Part shown: positions 26,778-36,185 of the stretch, in pieces
How the letters are laid out: each line of letters opens with the position of its first letter
How positions within the stretch are numbered: the first letter of the stretch is position 1
DNA from: Oceanicola granulosus HTCC2516
GTDB taxonomy: Bacteria; Pseudomonadota; Alphaproteobacteria; Rhodobacterales; Rhodobacteraceae
Assembly (NCBI RefSeq): GCF_000153305.1
Contig: NZ_CH724109.1
Location: 79,037-143,036 of the forward strand
Reading direction: 5' to 3'
DNA: 64,000 nucleotides
Program-made: the position numbers and the translations under genes
The notes under the pieces: model-generated
What the model saw: the letters and a program-made list of their open reading frames with translations, nothing else
Databases searched by the model: none
What the model was told of the DNA's origin: nothing

Positions 26778-27003
26778 GCCGCGAATCGTTGCCCCGCCTG
26801 CGTCCGCTTCCGTCGCGGCCGCTTCGACATTGCCCATGCGCGCGCCGGATTGGCCGGAATCCGCCGCATCGGGCCTGCGGAGGCGGGGATATCTCGACGG
26901 AATCCGGACGCAGCTATTTCTTGGGCGGGGCGGACGGCCTATAGTAATCGCTAGGCGGTTAAAGTCCGTTACTGTGACGAGATTGCCCTGGGAGGGGGAC
27001 CGG
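26778..27003. other. Intergenic region upstream of ihfB
   Basis: There are about 226 bases between the rpsA terminator and ihfB. I see no gene. Its base composition drops toward ihfB and holds a TATAGT at 26940-26945 and AT-richer words (GGTTAAAGTCC) that could belong to the ihfB promoter, but no convincing -35 box at proper spacing. Ends in GGGAGGGGG, the ihfB ribosome-binding site. Confidence 0.5.
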
Positions 27004-27285
27004 ATGATCCGATCGGAGCTGATCCAGAAGATCGCGGACGACAATCCCCACCTGTATCAACGTGATGTCGAGAAGATCGTGAACACCGTGTTCGACCGCA
27101 TCATCGGTGCGATGGCGAACGGTGATCGTGTCGAATTGCGAGGCTTTGGCGCCTTCTCCGTCAAGCGCCGAGAGGCCCGTATGGGGCGCAACCCCCGGAC
27201 CGGAGAGGCTGTCGAGGTCGAGGAGAAGCATGTTCCCTTCTTCAAGACCGGCAAGCTCTTGCGGGACCGGCTGAACGACAAGTAA
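27004..27285 (+). CDS. ihfB: Integration host factor subunit beta
   Basis: The protein has 93 residues from ATG 27004 with a GGGAGGGGG ribosome-binding site. It is a DNA-bending nucleoid protein forming a heterodimer with IhfA. The HU/IHF signature [21 protein letters not shown] is present with the intercalating-proline region; the conserved N-terminal SELIQKIA starts the fold. The order rpsA-ihfB-lapA is conserved. It is nine bases upstream of the LapA-domain gene, likely one transcript running into trpF. Confidence 0.97.
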   Translation: MIRSELIQKIADDNPHLYQRDVEKIVNTVFDRIIGAMANGDRVELRGFGAFSVKRREARMGRNPRTGEAVEVEEKHVPFFKTGKLLRDRLNDK

Positions 27286-27294
27286 GAACGCTCC

Positions 27295-27636
27295 ATGCGC
27301 TACATCCGGTATTTCTTCTGGGGCGTCGTGGCTCTCTGCCTGATCGTCCTGAGCGTCGCCAACCGCCAGGTGGTGGAGCTGCGCGCGCTGCCGCAGGCCC
27401 TCGCCGATCTGTTCGGCGTCTCGCCGACGGTGTCGGTGCCGCTCTTCGTGGCGATCCTGATCGGGGTCGCACTCGGCCTCGTCATCGGGCTGATCTGGGA
27501 GTGGATCCGTGAGCACAAGCACCGCGCCGAAGCCGCGCGCCGGGCGCGCGAGAAGCGCGAGCTCGAGCGCGAGGTGCAGCGCCTGAAGGTCGAGAAGCAC
27601 GAGGGCAAGGACGAGATCCTGGCGCTGCTGGAGTAG
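27295..27636 (+). CDS. LapA-domain membrane protein
   Basis: The protein has 113 residues. Two membrane helices (about residues 4-22 and 47-68) are followed by a basic amphipathic coiled-coil tail ([20 protein letters not shown]). This matches the LapA domain (lipopolysaccharide assembly protein A), known in E. coli to act with LapB in controlling LPS synthesis through LpxC; that role is untested here. It lies two bases upstream of trpF. Confidence 0.88.
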   Translation: MRYIRYFFWGVVALCLIVLSVANRQVVELRALPQALADLFGVSPTVSVPLFVAILIGVALGLVIGLIWEWIREHKHRAEAARRAREKRELEREVQRLKVEKHEGKDEILALLE

Positions 27637-27638
27637 CC

Positions 27639-28283
27639 ATGCCCGCCGGTGTGCGCGTCAAGATCTGCGGCCTCGGCACGCCCGCGCTCGTCGAGGAGGC
27701 CGCCAGCGCCGGAGCGGCCTATGTCGGCTTCGTCTTCTTCCCGAAGAGCCCCCGTCACCTGACCCTCGAGGCCGCCCGCGCCGCCGCGCTCGCCGCGCCG
27801 GTGGGGGTGGCGAAGGTGGCGCTGACGGTGAATGCCGATGACGCCGCGCTCGATGCGATCACCGCCGAGGTGCCGCTCGACATGATCCAGCTCCACGGCA
27901 GCGAGAGCCCCGAGCGCGTCGCCGAGGTGCGCGCCCGCACCGGGCTGCCGGTGATGAAGGCCGTCGGCATCGCCACCGCCGACGACCTCGCCGCGCTCGA
28001 CCGCTACGCCACCGCCGCCGACCAGCTCCTCGTCGACGCCAAGCCGGCCCCCGGCGGCCCGCTGCCCGGCGGCAACGGCATCGCCTTCGACTGGACCCTG
28101 CTCAAGGGCCGCCGCTGGCCGCTGCCCTGGATGCTGGCCGGCGGCCTCACGCCTGACAACGCCGCCGAGGCGCTGCGCCGCACCGGCGCGCGCCAGCTCG
28201 ACGTCTCGAGCGGGGTGGAAGGCGCGCCGGGCGAGAAGGACGGCGAGCTGATTCGTGCCTTCCTGCGGGCCGCGCACGCCTGA
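27639..28283 (+). CDS. trpF: Phosphoribosylanthranilate isomerase
   Basis: The protein has 214 residues. It catalyses the third step of tryptophan synthesis. TIM-barrel motifs are [15 protein letters not shown] (catalytic Cys in KICG), [34 protein letters not shown]...GGNGIAFDW and [14 protein letters not shown], with [14 protein letters not shown] at the phosphate site. It directly follows the LapA gene and precedes a small TM gene and trpB. Confidence 0.97.
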   Translation: MPAGVRVKICGLGTPALVEEAASAGAAYVGFVFFPKSPRHLTLEAARAAALAAPVGVAKVALTVNADDAALDAITAEVPLDMIQLHGSESPERVAEVRARTGLPVMKAVGIATADDLAALDRYATAADQLLVDAKPAPGGPLPGGNGIAFDWTLLKGRRWPLPWMLAGGLTPDNAAEALRRTGARQLDVSSGVEGAPGEKDGELIRAFLRAAHA

Positions 28284-28322
28284 GCCCTTGCGACGGCCCT
28301 TGCGCCACTCTACCTCCGCTCG

Positions 28323-28643
28323 ATGAGCCACGATCATGATCCAGAGCGCGAACAGGCCCGCCTGATCCGGCAGATCCACGCCCTGAGCGGCGACTCGCCC
28401 CGGATCCGCGCGGCGGTCGATTCGCTGTTCCGCCGCCGGCGCGGCTGGGTCCGGATTCCGCTCGGGATCCTGTTCATCCTCGGCGGCATCTTCTCGATCC
28501 TGCCGCTGCTCGGGCTGTGGATGCTGCCGATCGGTCTGATGCTCCTCGCCTTCGACCTGCCGGCCCTGCGCGCGGTCGTGGTCAGCCTGGTCATCCGCGG
28601 CCGCCGCTGGGTGCAGAAGCTGCGTCACCGCTGGCGGCGCTGA
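28323..28643 (+). CDS. Small membrane protein of the trpF-trpB interval (PGPGW-like)
   Basis: The protein has 106 residues. A soluble helical N-terminus (about 1-45) is followed by two close hydrophobic segments ([17 protein letters not shown] and [18 protein letters not shown]) and a basic tail. The hydrophobic core resembles the PGPGW putative transmembrane family. Homologues sit between trpF and trpB and are often mislabelled as tryptophan synthase beta subunit. The function is unknown and no enzymatic motif is present. Confidence 0.75.
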   Translation: MSHDHDPEREQARLIRQIHALSGDSPRIRAAVDSLFRRRRGWVRIPLGILFILGGIFSILPLLGLWMLPIGLMLLAFDLPALRAVVVSLVIRGRRWVQKLRHRWRR

Positions 28644-28714
28644 GCCGCGCCAACACCATTTCCCTCGCCGCCGGAATTGCCTATTGCGGGAGCGGCTCAA
28701 CGCGGGAGGCTCAG

Positions 28715-29944
28715 ATGCCTGACGACCTGATCAATTCCTTCATGACCGGCCCCGACGAGAAGGGCCGCTTCGGCGATTTCGGCGGCAGGTTCGTCTCCGA
28801 GACGCTGATGCCGCTGATCCTGCAGCTCGAGGCGGAGTACGAGAAGGCGAAGACCGACGACAGCTTCTGGGCCGAGATGCACGACCTCTGGACCCACTAC
28901 GTCGGCCGGCCCAGCCCGCTCTACTACGCCGAGCGGCTGACCGAGCGGCTCGGCGGCGCGAAGATCTACCTCAAGCGCGACGAGCTCAACCACACCGGCG
29001 CGCACAAGATCAACAACGTGCTCGGCCAGATCATCCTCGCCCGGCGCATGGGCAAGACCCGCATCATCGCCGAGACCGGCGCGGGCCAGCATGGCGTCGC
29101 CACCGCGACGGTCTGCGCCAAGTTCGGGATGAAGTGCGTGGTCTACATGGGCGCCCACGATGTCGAGCGGCAGGCGCCCAACGTCTTCCGGATGCGCCTG
29201 CTGGGCGCCGAGGTGGTGCCGGTGACCTCCGGCCGCGGCACGCTCAAGGACGCGATGAACGACGCGCTGCGCGACTGGGTGACCAACGTGCGCGACACCT
29301 TCTACTGCATCGGCACCGTGGCCGGCCCGCACCCCTATCCGGCGATGGTGCGCGACTTCCAGGCGATCATCGGCAAGGAGGCCAAGGAGCAGATGCAGGC
29401 CGCCGAAGGCCGGCTGCCCGACACCATCATCGCCGCCATCGGCGGCGGCTCCAACGCGATGGGCCTGTTCTTCCCGTTCCTCGACGACAAGGAGGTCAAC
29501 ATCATCGGCGTCGAGGCCGGCGGCAAGGGCGTGAACGACAAGATGGAGCACTGCGCCTCGCTCACCGGCGGCCGCCCCGGCGTGCTGCACGGCAACCGCA
29601 CCTACCTGCTGCAGGACGATGACGGCCAAATCCTCGAAGGCTTCTCGATCTCCGCCGGCCTCGACTATCCCGGCATCGGCCCCGAGCACGCGTGGCTGCA
29701 CGAGATCGGCCGGGCCGAGTACGTCGCCATCACCGACGCCGAGGCGCTCGAGGCGTTCCAGCTCTGCTGCGAGACCGAGGGCATCATCCCCGCGCTCGAG
29801 CCGTCGCACGCGCTCGCGCACGTGACGAAGATCGCGCCGACGCTGCCGAAGGACCACCTGATCTGCATGAACATGTGCGGCCGCGGCGACAAGGACATCT
29901 TCACCGTCGCCCGCGCGCTCGGCTGGAACATGTCGGGCTTCTGA
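28715..29944 (+). CDS. trpB: Tryptophan synthase beta chain
   Basis: The protein has 409 residues from ATG 28715 (GGGAGG seven bases upstream). It makes tryptophan from indole and serine using PLP. The motifs [14 protein letters not shown] (PLP lysine), [22 protein letters not shown] (phosphate loop) and [15 protein letters not shown] are complete. trpA is not next to it in this window. A 123-base gap without recognisable genes separates it from the EF-hand gene. Confidence 0.98.
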   Translation: MPDDLINSFMTGPDEKGRFGDFGGRFVSETLMPLILQLEAEYEKAKTDDSFWAEMHDLWTHYVGRPSPLYYAERLTERLGGAKIYLKRDELNHTGAHKINNVLGQIILARRMGKTRIIAETGAGQHGVATATVCAKFGMKCVVYMGAHDVERQAPNVFRMRLLGAEVVPVTSGRGTLKDAMNDALRDWVTNVRDTFYCIGTVAGPHPYPAMVRDFQAIIGKEAKEQMQAAEGRLPDTIIAAIGGGSNAMGLFFPFLDDKEVNIIGVEAGGKGVNDKMEHCASLTGGRPGVLHGNRTYLLQDDDGQILEGFSISAGLDYPGIGPEHAWLHEIGRAEYVAITDAEALEAFQLCCETEGIIPALEPSHALAHVTKIAPTLPKDHLICMNMCGRGDKDIFTVARALGWNMSGF

Positions 29945-30067
29945 AGCCCGCTCGGCGAGACCATGACCACTGGCGCCGGCGTGATGGAACAGTAGGGAGC
30001 GCGGATCATTGGGCGGTCGGACGGTGCCGGACACGGCGCCGCCGACACTGCTAAGGAGGAATCCTTG

Positions 30068-30397
30068 ATGAAACGTACAGCTCTTTTCACGACCGCCCTC
30101 GCAATGGCCGCCGGTGGTGCACTCGCCCAGACGGTGCAATTCACCGATCTGGATGCCGACAACGACCAGGTCCTGACGAACGCGGAGCTCGAGGCGGTTC
30201 TCGGGCCCGACGGCGCGGCTGTCGTGCTGAACGACCTCGACGCCGACGCGGACGGGATCGTCACCGTGGCCGAGGTCACCATGCAGGCGCGCCCCGCGCT
30301 TCAGCCGCGCGAGCCGATGCCGGCGGGGGAGATGTCCGAGACGATGCAGAACACCGCCGAGATCGTCGAGGACGACCTGACCGACAACGACATGTGA
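30068..30397 (+). CDS. Exported EF-hand domain protein
   Basis: The protein has 109 residues with a signal peptide (MKRTALFTTALAMAAGGALAQ, cleavage near residue 21). ATG 30068 follows AAGGAGGA by eight bases; a TTG directly before it is in frame. Two EF-hand loops are visible: DLDADNDQVLTNAE and DLDADADGIVTVAE, with regular Asp spacing for calcium. The acidic C-terminus is DDLTDNDM. It is probably a small periplasmic calcium-binding protein of unknown purpose, with its own terminator downstream. Confidence 0.85.
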   Translation: MKRTALFTTALAMAAGGALAQTVQFTDLDADNDQVLTNAELEAVLGPDGAAVVLNDLDADADGIVTVAEVTMQARPALQPREPMPAGEMSETMQNTAEIVEDDLTDNDM

Positions 30398-30421
30398 GCC
30401 AGCGGCTCGACGAGATCGGGG

Positions 30422-30450
30422 GAAGGGCCGGCGCATGGCGTCGGCCCTTC
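30422..30450. terminator. Bidirectional terminator between convergent genes
   Basis: A long stem GAAGGGCCGGCGC / GCGTCGGCCCTTC with an ATG loop (one G-T pair) lies between the ends of the EF-hand gene and the DUF2237 gene. T-rich sequence (TTCTTCC on the plus strand, TTCCCC on the minus strand) follows weakly on either side. Confidence 0.75.
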
Positions 30451-30456
30451 TTCCGT

Positions 30457-30828
30457 TCAGTCGGCGGCGTAGCTGCGCAGGATGTCGAGCGGCACCACCT
30501 CGAGCGCGCGCTGGTGGGTCGCGGCGAGCTTGACGCGCGGCGCGCAGCCCTCGTCGTGGGCCTGCAGGAAGCGGCTGGCACAGAGGCACCAGCCATCGCC
30601 CGGCACGAGGCCGGGGAAGCCGAACTCGGGGCGCGGGGTCGACAGGTCGTTGCCGACATACTTGGAGAAGGCGAGGAACTCGGCCGTCATCTCGGCGCAG
30701 ACCGTGTGGCTGCCGCGATCCTCGGCGCAGGTGTCGCAGGCGCCGTTGCGGAAGTAGCCGGTGACGGGCGCAGTCGAGCAGGGCGCGAGCGGTGCGCCGA
30801 GGACATTTATGGACGGATCGGCCTTCAT
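30457..30828 (-). CDS. DUF2237 family protein
   Basis: The protein has 123 residues and is strongly family-like: NVLGAPLAPCSTAPVTGYFR, GACDTCAEDRGSHTVCAEMT, GNDLSTPRPEFGFPGL, PGDGWCLCASRF and THQRALEVVPLDIL are all DUF2237 landmarks. Five or more cysteines are conserved. The function is unknown and there is no export signal. It is the last gene of a minus-strand run after DUF2332. Confidence 0.93.
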   Translation of the reverse strand: MKADPSINVLGAPLAPCSTAPVTGYFRNGACDTCAEDRGSHTVCAEMTAEFLAFSKYVGNDLSTPRPEFGFPGLVPGDGWCLCASRFLQAHDEGCAPRVKLAATHQRALEVVPLDILRSYAAD

Positions 30829-30837
30829 GCGCCCAGC

Positions 30838-31869
30838 CTAGGGCGCGGCGGGCCCGGCGGTCCAGCAGATCCAGCGGCCGTGGAAGTCGATCCGGCCGAG
30901 CTCGTGGGTGTGGCCGCCGGGGTAGAGCGTCGCGCTCAGGGCCGCGCCGGGCTGGCGGCCGTCGGCCTCCATGCCGAGCCAGACGAGCGGCGCGTCGTCC
31001 GTGGCCGACGCGGCGGCGGCTTCGATGGCGGCGCGGGCGCGTTGGCGGGTGGTTGCGGGGAAATACTGCCACGCGATCGTGTGGTAGACGAGCGCCAGCC
31101 GGCCCGGCGCGGGTGCGAGCCGCGCCTCGAGCCAGCCGGCTGCGTCGCCGGCGTCGACGGTGGCGGTGTGGGCGGCGATTGCGGCCTCGGTGAGCGTGCG
31201 CCGCTCGGGCTGGTCGGGCCAGAGGTAGGCGAGCAGCCGCAGCCGGTCCTGCGCCGGGTCGAGCGGGCGCAGGTCCACCCCTCGCCGCGCCGCGACGCGC
31301 GCCGCCGGGCCATGGGGGAGGGCGCCGGTCCAGTCGGGGCGCAGGGTGAGCGCCGGGGCGGCGGGGCCGAGACTGCCGAGCGGGGTCTCCACGGCGTAGC
31401 GGTCGAAGCCGAGGTTCAGCCCCGCGCTCGCGCCGAGCTCGTAAAGGTCGAACGGCAGGTTCCACCGTGCCGTCAGCCACTGCGCCGCCGCGACCAGCGC
31501 CACCGAGCGGCGGACCTCGTTGGTCTGGGGCGGGCTGTCGAGCCATCGGTTCAGCACCTCCGCCTCGTCACGCAGCGCGGCCTCGACGGCGGCCCAGAGC
31601 GCCTCGTCCGTCGCCTCCTCGGGCGGGTAGACGGCGCGCAGGCCCGCGTGGCCGCCCAGAACCAGCCCGTGCAGCGCCCCGGCGAGGCGCAGCGGCACCG
31701 AATCGCCCGACGAGCCGATGTCGCCCTCCCAGCCGAACAACCGGTCGGTGACGGGCGTGCCGGGGGCGAGGCGGTCGGCGAGGAGCAGGAGCAGCCGCTC
31801 CATGAAGGGCGACCCGAGCATCGCGCAGGAGCGTGCCTGGTGGCGCAGGGCGGCGCGCAGGTGGCTCAC
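30838..31869 (-). CDS. DUF2332 domain-containing protein
   Basis: The protein has 343 residues. It starts with GTG at 31869, whose GTGA overlaps the pth stop. DUF2332 hallmarks are the DSVPLRLAGALHGLVLGG region, DPPQTNEVRRS-like TNEVRRSVAL, ELGASAGLNLGFDRY and WLGMEADGR. Members are of unknown function; the ELGASAGLNL block is reminiscent of a SAM-binding glycine loop, but this is weak. It is translationally coupled to pth. Confidence 0.88.
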   Translation of the reverse strand: MSHLRAALRHQARSCAMLGSPFMERLLLLLADRLAPGTPVTDRLFGWEGDIGSSGDSVPLRLAGALHGLVLGGHAGLRAVYPPEEATDEALWAAVEAALRDEAEVLNRWLDSPPQTNEVRRSVALVAAAQWLTARWNLPFDLYELGASAGLNLGFDRYAVETPLGSLGPAAPALTLRPDWTGALPHGPAARVAARRGVDLRPLDPAQDRLRLLAYLWPDQPERRTLTEAAIAAHTATVDAGDAAGWLEARLAPAPGRLALVYHTIAWQYFPATTRQRARAAIEAAAASATDDAPLVWLGMEADGRQPGAALSATLYPGGHTHELGRIDFHGRWICWTAGPAAP

Positions 31870-32558
31870 TTGAAGCGGTCCGCGAGCTTCTGGAGCGGGT
31901 TGCGCCGGTCGGGCTCCGGCTCCGGTGCGGGCTCCGGCTCCGGCTCCGGCGGCGCGGCCTTCGCCGGCTTCGCTCCGCCCGACGAGCGCGGCGGCGCGAC
32001 GCGCAGCGCCACGGCGTTGGAGAAGCGCGCACCGTCGCCCTCGGCGAGCGCCACGGCGCCGTCGCCGATGCCGCGCAGCACGTCGTCGAGCCAGCCCTCG
32101 TCGGCCTTCGGGAAATCGTGCAGCACGTAGCCCGGCACCGCCTCCTTGCGCCCCGGATGGCCGACGCCGAGCCGGACGCGGTCGTAGTGCGGACCAATAT
32201 GCTGGTGGATCGAGCGCAGCCCGTTGTGGCCGGCATGGCCGCCGCCCGCCTTCAGCCGGACCTTGCCCGGCGCGAGGTCGATCTCGTCGTGGAAGACCGT
32301 GACGTCGGTCGACTCGAGCTTGTAGAAGCGCATCGCCTCGCCGACGGACTGGCCCGACAGGTTCATGAAGGTCATCGGCTTGAGCAGCACCACCCGCTCG
32401 CCGCCGAGCCGACCCTCCGACAGTTCGCCCTGGAACTTGGCGCGGAACGACGGAAAGCCGTGGTCCGAGGCGATCTGATCCACCGCCATGAAGCCGATGT
32501 TGTGCCGGGTGCGCGCGTATTTCGGCCCCGGGTTGCCCAATCCGACGAACAGTTTCAT
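31866..32558 (-). CDS. pth: Peptidyl-tRNA hydrolase
   Basis: The protein has 230 residues. It releases peptides from prematurely dropped peptidyl-tRNA. Core motifs: FVGLGNPGPKYARTRHNIGF (catalytic His 19), KPMTFMNLSG, FHDEIDLAPGK and GHAGHNGLRSI. After about residue 185 there is a lineage-specific tail with an acidic PEPEPEPAPEPEPD repeat and a basic LQKLADRFK end, making it longer than the usual ~190 residues. It lies downstream of rplY, a conserved pairing. Confidence 0.97.
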   Translation of the reverse strand: MKLFVGLGNPGPKYARTRHNIGFMAVDQIASDHGFPSFRAKFQGELSEGRLGGERVVLLKPMTFMNLSGQSVGEAMRFYKLESTDVTVFHDEIDLAPGKVRLKAGGGHAGHNGLRSIHQHIGPHYDRVRLGVGHPGRKEAVPGYVLHDFPKADEGWLDDVLRGIGDGAVALAEGDGARFSNAVALRVAPPRSSGGAKPAKAAPPEPEPEPAPEPEPDRRNPLQKLADRFK

Positions 32559-32592
32559 GCCACCCTCGTTAGCTCATCCGCTCCCGAACGGA

Positions 32593-32616
32593 AACGGGGG
32601 CCGCGAGGCCCCCGTT
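32593..32616 (-). terminator. Terminator after rplY
   Basis: A 10-bp stem AACGGGGGCC / GGCCCCCGTT with loop GCGA lies between rplY and pth. The minus-strand tail GTTTCCGTTC is only moderately T-rich, so some read-through into pth is likely. Confidence 0.65.
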
Positions 32617-32644
32617 CCAATCAACTGCCGTGAGGCCGCGAGGG

Positions 32645-33277
32645 TCACTCCTCGGCGGCCTCGGCCTCGTCGGTCTCGCCCTCGGCCGCATCGTCGGAGG
32701 CGCGCAGGCCGGACGGGGCGGAGACGTTGGCGATGACGAAGTCGCGGTCGATGGTCGGCTTCGCGCCCTCGGGCAGGTCGACGCTGGAGATCGTGACGGT
32801 GTCGCCGATCTCGAGGCCGGTCAGATCGACGGTGATCTTCTCCGGGATGTCGCCGGCGGTCACGACCAGCTCGACTTCCGGACGGACCACGGTCAGCACG
32901 CCGCCGCGCTTGATGCCGGGGGCCGCGCCGTGGTTCTCGAACTCGACGGGGATGAACAAGTTGACCTTCGAGGTGCGGCGCAGGCGCATGAAGTCGACAT
33001 GCGTCGGCAGGTCCTTGACCACGTCGCGCTGGACGCCGCGGCAGATTACGCGGACATCGTCCTCGCCCTCGACCTTCAGGTTGAACAGGGTCGACAGGAA
33101 CCGGCCCTTGCGCAGCCGCGTCAGCAGGCTGTTGTACTCGAGGTTGATCGGCAGCGGATCGACGCCGCCACCATAGACGACGCCCGGCACCTGGCCGTTG
33201 CGGCGCGCCTCGCGGGCGCCGCCCTTGCCGGTGCGCTCACGCTTGCTCGCGACGAGATCGGGAATTTCTCCAGCCAT
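32645..33277 (-). CDS. rplY: 50S ribosomal protein L25/general stress protein Ctc
   Basis: The protein has 210 residues. It binds 5S rRNA. The N-terminal L25 domain ([24 protein letters not shown]) is followed by the TL5/Ctc C-terminal beta domain ([37 protein letters not shown]), ending in an acidic tail. It is the usual partner of pth, encoded just downstream. The 125 bases upstream contain a GC-rich palindrome (GGACGCCCGCGGGCGCCC, near 33339) but no gene. Confidence 0.96.
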   Translation of the reverse strand: MAGEIPDLVASKRERTGKGGAREARRNGQVPGVVYGGGVDPLPINLEYNSLLTRLRKGRFLSTLFNLKVEGEDDVRVICRGVQRDVVKDLPTHVDFMRLRRTSKVNLFIPVEFENHGAAPGIKRGGVLTVVRPEVELVVTAGDIPEKITVDLTGLEIGDTVTISSVDLPEGAKPTIDRDFVIANVSAPSGLRASDDAAEGETDEAEAAEE

Positions 33278-33402
33278 CTGGCTAATCCTTCTAGTTCGCG
33301 CATCCCGAAAATCTGCCCGGGACCCACTTTTCGACGTGGACGCCCGCGGGCGCCCGATGAAGCGCTGCCCTTAGCCGGAATCGCGGCGCAGGGGAAGGGG
33401 GG

Positions 33403-34572
33403 TCAGGCGTCCTGCCACTCGCCTTCGAAATCCTTCGGCACGTAGAGGATATCGCGGCCCACGTCGTTGATGTCGCGCCGGCCGCAGAAGGCCATCGAGA
33501 CGTCGAGCTCCTTGTGCAGCACCTCGAGCGCGCGCGTCACCCCCGCCTGGCCCATCGCGCCGAGCCCGTAGATGTAGGCGCGCCCGATGTAGGTCCCCTT
33601 CGCGCCCAGCGCGACGGCCTTGAGCGCGTCCTGGCCGGAGCGGATGCCGCCGTCCATGTGCACCTCGATCTGGTCGCCCACGGCGCGCAGGATGGGGGGC
33701 AGCATCCGGATCGAGCTCAGCGCCCCGTCGAGCTGCCGGCCGCCGTGGTTGGACACGACGATGGCGTCGGCGCCGACATCGACCGCCTTCCGCGCGTCCT
33801 CCTCGTCGAGGATGCCCTTCAGGATCAGCTTGCCGCCCCACTTCTCCTTGATGCGGCGGATCTTGGCCCAGTCGAGCTGCGGATCGAACTGCTCCGCCGT
33901 CCACGACATCAGCGACTGCACGTTGCCGACGTTCTTGGCGTGGCCGACGATGTTGCGGAAGGTGCGCCGCTTGGTGCCGAGCATCTCGAGGCCCCAGCGC
34001 CACCTGGTCGAGAGGTCGAGCAGGGTGCGCGGCGTCGGGCGGGGCGGGGCGGAGAGGCCGTTGACGAGGTCCTTGTGGCGCTGTCCGAGGATCTGCAGAT
34101 CGAGCGTCAGCACCAGCGCCGAGCAGCCCGCCGCCTTGGCGCGGCCGATGACGTTGTCGACGAAGTCCTCGTCGCGCATCACGTAGAGCTGGAACCAGAA
34201 CGGCTTGCTCGTGTGCTCGGCGACGTCCTCGATCGAGCAGATCGACATCGTCGACAGGGTGAACGGCACCCCGAACGCCTCGGCCGCCCGCGCCGCCTTG
34301 ATCTCGCCGTCGGCCGACTGCATCCCCGTCAGCCCCACGGGCGCCAGCGCGATCGGCATCGCGACCTCCTCGCCGATCATCGTGGTGCGGGTGGAGCGGT
34401 TGGACATGTCGACCGCCACCTTCTGGCGCAGGCGGATTTTCTCGAAGTCGGTGGTGTTCTCGCGGAAGGTCTGCTCGGTCCAGCTGCCGGACTCAGCGTA
34501 GTCGTAGAACATCTTCGGAGCCCGGCGGCGGTGCAGGCGCTTGAGGTCGTCGATGCAGGTGATCACGGGCAT
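33403..34572 (-). CDS. lldD: FMN-dependent alpha-hydroxy acid dehydrogenase (L-lactate dehydrogenase type)
   Basis: The protein has 389 residues from ATG 34572 (GGAG eight bases upstream). It oxidises an L-2-hydroxy acid to the 2-oxo acid with FMN. Visible motifs: ALAPVGLTGMQSADGE, FQLYVMRD, LVLTLDLQILGQR, LKGILDEEDARKAVD and the active-site SNHGGRQLDG (catalytic His 276), then DGGIRSGQDALKAVALGAKG for FMN phosphate. L-lactate is the most likely substrate, but glycolate or mandelate members look similar. It is monocistronic, bounded by the rpmB terminator upstream. Confidence 0.88.
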   Translation of the reverse strand: MPVITCIDDLKRLHRRRAPKMFYDYAESGSWTEQTFRENTTDFEKIRLRQKVAVDMSNRSTRTTMIGEEVAMPIALAPVGLTGMQSADGEIKAARAAEAFGVPFTLSTMSICSIEDVAEHTSKPFWFQLYVMRDEDFVDNVIGRAKAAGCSALVLTLDLQILGQRHKDLVNGLSAPPRPTPRTLLDLSTRWRWGLEMLGTKRRTFRNIVGHAKNVGNVQSLMSWTAEQFDPQLDWAKIRRIKEKWGGKLILKGILDEEDARKAVDVGADAIVVSNHGGRQLDGALSSIRMLPPILRAVGDQIEVHMDGGIRSGQDALKAVALGAKGTYIGRAYIYGLGAMGQAGVTRALEVLHKELDVSMAFCGRRDINDVGRDILYVPKDFEGEWQDA

Positions 34573-34650
34573 GGCGGCCGCTCCGGGCTGAATTGGTAAG
34601 GTGTTTTGACCAATACCGCGGTTTCCGCCAAATGCAACCGCACGGAGGCC

Positions 34651-34681
34651 CAAACGACAAAAGCCCGGCCGAAGCCGGGCT
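34651..34681 (-). terminator. Rho-independent terminator after rpmB
   Basis: On the minus strand an 8-bp stem AGCCCGGC / GCCGGGCT with a TTCG loop is followed by TTTGTCGTTTG. It sits 29 bases after the rpmB stop. Confidence 0.88.
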
Positions 34682-34709
34682 CGTCACTCGCGGGCGCTCG
34701 GGCGCGCCG

Positions 34710-34991
34710 TCAGGCGTTCGCGTCGGCGATCGCCTTCTTGACCTTCAGGGCAGCGGCCGACAGCTCGGCATCCTTGGCGCGGGCCATGAAAGCGTCGAGG
34801 CCACCGCGGTGGTCGACGGTGCGCAGCGCGGCCGAGGAAACGCGGAACTTGAAGGACCGGCCCAGCACGTCGGATTGCAGCGTCACGTCCTGCAGGTTGG
34901 GCAGGAAACGGCGGCGGGTCTTGTTGTGGGCGTGGCTGACGTTGTTGCCCGTCATCGGCCCTTTTCCGGTCAGTTCGCAGCGGCGCGACAT
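34710..34991 (-). CDS. rpmB: 50S ribosomal protein L28
   Basis: The protein has 93 residues from ATG 34991 (GAGAGGA upstream). It starts [20 protein letters not shown], the family signature, and continues [13 protein letters not shown] with the basic core [21 protein letters not shown]. It is transcribed alone: a hairpin lies between meaB and it, and its own terminator follows. Confidence 0.97.
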   Translation of the reverse strand: MSRRCELTGKGPMTGNNVSHAHNKTRRRFLPNLQDVTLQSDVLGRSFKFRVSSAALRTVDHRGGLDAFMARAKDAELSAAALKVKKAIADANA

Positions 34992-35046
34992 GGTCTCGTT
35001 CCTCTCTCGGCGGCGGGCGCGCGTACGCCCCCGGTCAAACGGCAAG

Positions 35047-35066
35047 GGCCCTGCGGAGGCAGGGCC
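35047..35066 (-). terminator. Terminator after meaB
   Basis: The 8-bp stem GGCCCTGC / GCAGGGCC with a 4-base loop lies just beyond the meaB stop. The minus-strand continuation (CCTTGCCGTTTG) is moderately T-rich. The rpmB promoter must lie in the following ~50 bases. Confidence 0.6.
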
Positions 35067-35086
35067 GGAATTCAGGTCACGGCGGG

Positions 35087-36106
35087 TTAGTCGGAATCGC
35101 CACCCCCGTCAAGGCCCGTCGCGCCCGCATCGCCGAACAGCGGTGCGACGGCCTGCGCCGCGGCCCGTGCGGCGGGCAACTCGCCCGCGGCGACGGCCGC
35201 CTCCAGCGCCGTCAGCCGGTCGGCGTGGGCATCGTCGCCCGCCAGCCGGTCCTCGATGGCCTGCCGGACCTCCTCGCGGAACCAGTGCCGCGCCTGCTCC
35301 GCGCGCCGCGATGCGAGCCACCCTTTCGCACGCCGCCACGCCACCAGCCGCCGCACCTCGTCCCAGGCCTCCGCCAGGCCGCGCGCCTCGAGGGCGGAGA
35401 CGGTCAGCGCCTTCGGAAAGCCCTCGGGATCGTCCGGCCGCTTGCGCAGCAGCCGCAGCGCGCCGGCATAGTCGGCGCAGGTCCGCTGCGCCTGCGGCGC
35501 GAGGGGGCCGTCGGCCTTGTTGACGAGCACGAGGTCGGCGATCTCCATGATCCCGCGCTTCACCCCCTGCAGCTCGTCGCCGCCCGCCGGGGCGAGCAGC
35601 AGCAGGAAGACGTCGACCATCCAGCCGACCTCCACCTCCGACTGGCCGACCCCCACCGTCTCGATCAGCACCGTCCCGTAGCCGGCCGCCGCGCACAGCG
35701 CCGCCGCCTCGCGGGTGCGCCGCGCGACGCCGCCGAGGCGGCCGACGGCGGGGGAGGGGCGGATGAACGCGCCGGGCGCGCGCGACAGCCGCTCCATGCG
35801 GGTCTTGTCGCCGAGGATGGAGCCGCCCGAGCGGGCCGACGACGGATCGACGGCGAGCACCGCGACCCGCTCGCCGGCCTCGGTGAGCATCAGGCCGAGG
35901 CTCTCCACGAAGGTCGACTTGCCCACCCCCGGCGTGCCCGACAGCCCGACCCGCAGCACGGCCTCGGGCACCGGCAGCGCCGTCAGCAAGGCCTCGGCGG
36001 CGGCACGGTGATCGGCCCGGCGGCTCTCGACGAGGGTGATCGCCCGCGCCAGCGCCCGTCGCTCGCCCGCCGCCACCCGCTCCGCCAGTTCCGCCACATC
36101 CCGCAT
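35087..36106 (-). CDS. meaB: MeaB/ArgK-family GTPase (methylmalonyl-CoA mutase chaperone)
   Basis: The protein has 339 residues from ATG 36106. It is a G3E GTPase that protects and loads adenosylcobalamin onto methylmalonyl-CoA mutase. P-loop GTPGVGKS (57-64), [31 protein letters not shown] (switch region) and LVNKADG (base specificity) are intact. A dimerisation helix region ends the protein. It is not adjacent to the mutase, but a methylmalonyl-CoA epimerase gene lies elsewhere in the window (61.2 kb). It is divergent from hrpB. Confidence 0.93.
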   Translation of the reverse strand: MRDVAELAERVAAGERRALARAITLVESRRADHRAAAEALLTALPVPEAVLRVGLSGTPGVGKSTFVESLGLMLTEAGERVAVLAVDPSSARSGGSILGDKTRMERLSRAPGAFIRPSPAVGRLGGVARRTREAAALCAAAGYGTVLIETVGVGQSEVEVGWMVDVFLLLLAPAGGDELQGVKRGIMEIADLVLVNKADGPLAPQAQRTCADYAGALRLLRKRPDDPEGFPKALTVSALEARGLAEAWDEVRRLVAWRRAKGWLASRRAEQARHWFREEVRQAIEDRLAGDDAHADRLTALEAAVAAGELPAARAAAQAVAPLFGDAGATGLDGGGDSD

Positions 36107-36185
36107 CCCCCACCTTCTGCGCGGCCCCGCCGCCCCTGTCCAGCCGGCGCTTGATCTTCCCGCGCAAGGCTGGAACGACGGCACC

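Noticed and set aside
26940-26945. TATAGT as the ihfB -10 box
   Set aside because: No acceptable -35 hexamer lies 16-18 bases upstream; retained only as a note in the intergenic description.
29945-30067. Short ORF (ATG ACC ACT GGC ... TAG) between trpB and the EF-hand gene
   Set aside because: It has about ten codons, no ribosome-binding site and no conserved context, so it is not distinguishable from chance.
31910-31955. Tandem GGCTCC-type repeats as a CRISPR-like or satellite array
   Set aside because: They are the coding repeats of the Pth C-terminal tail (Pro-Glu), in frame and few in number.
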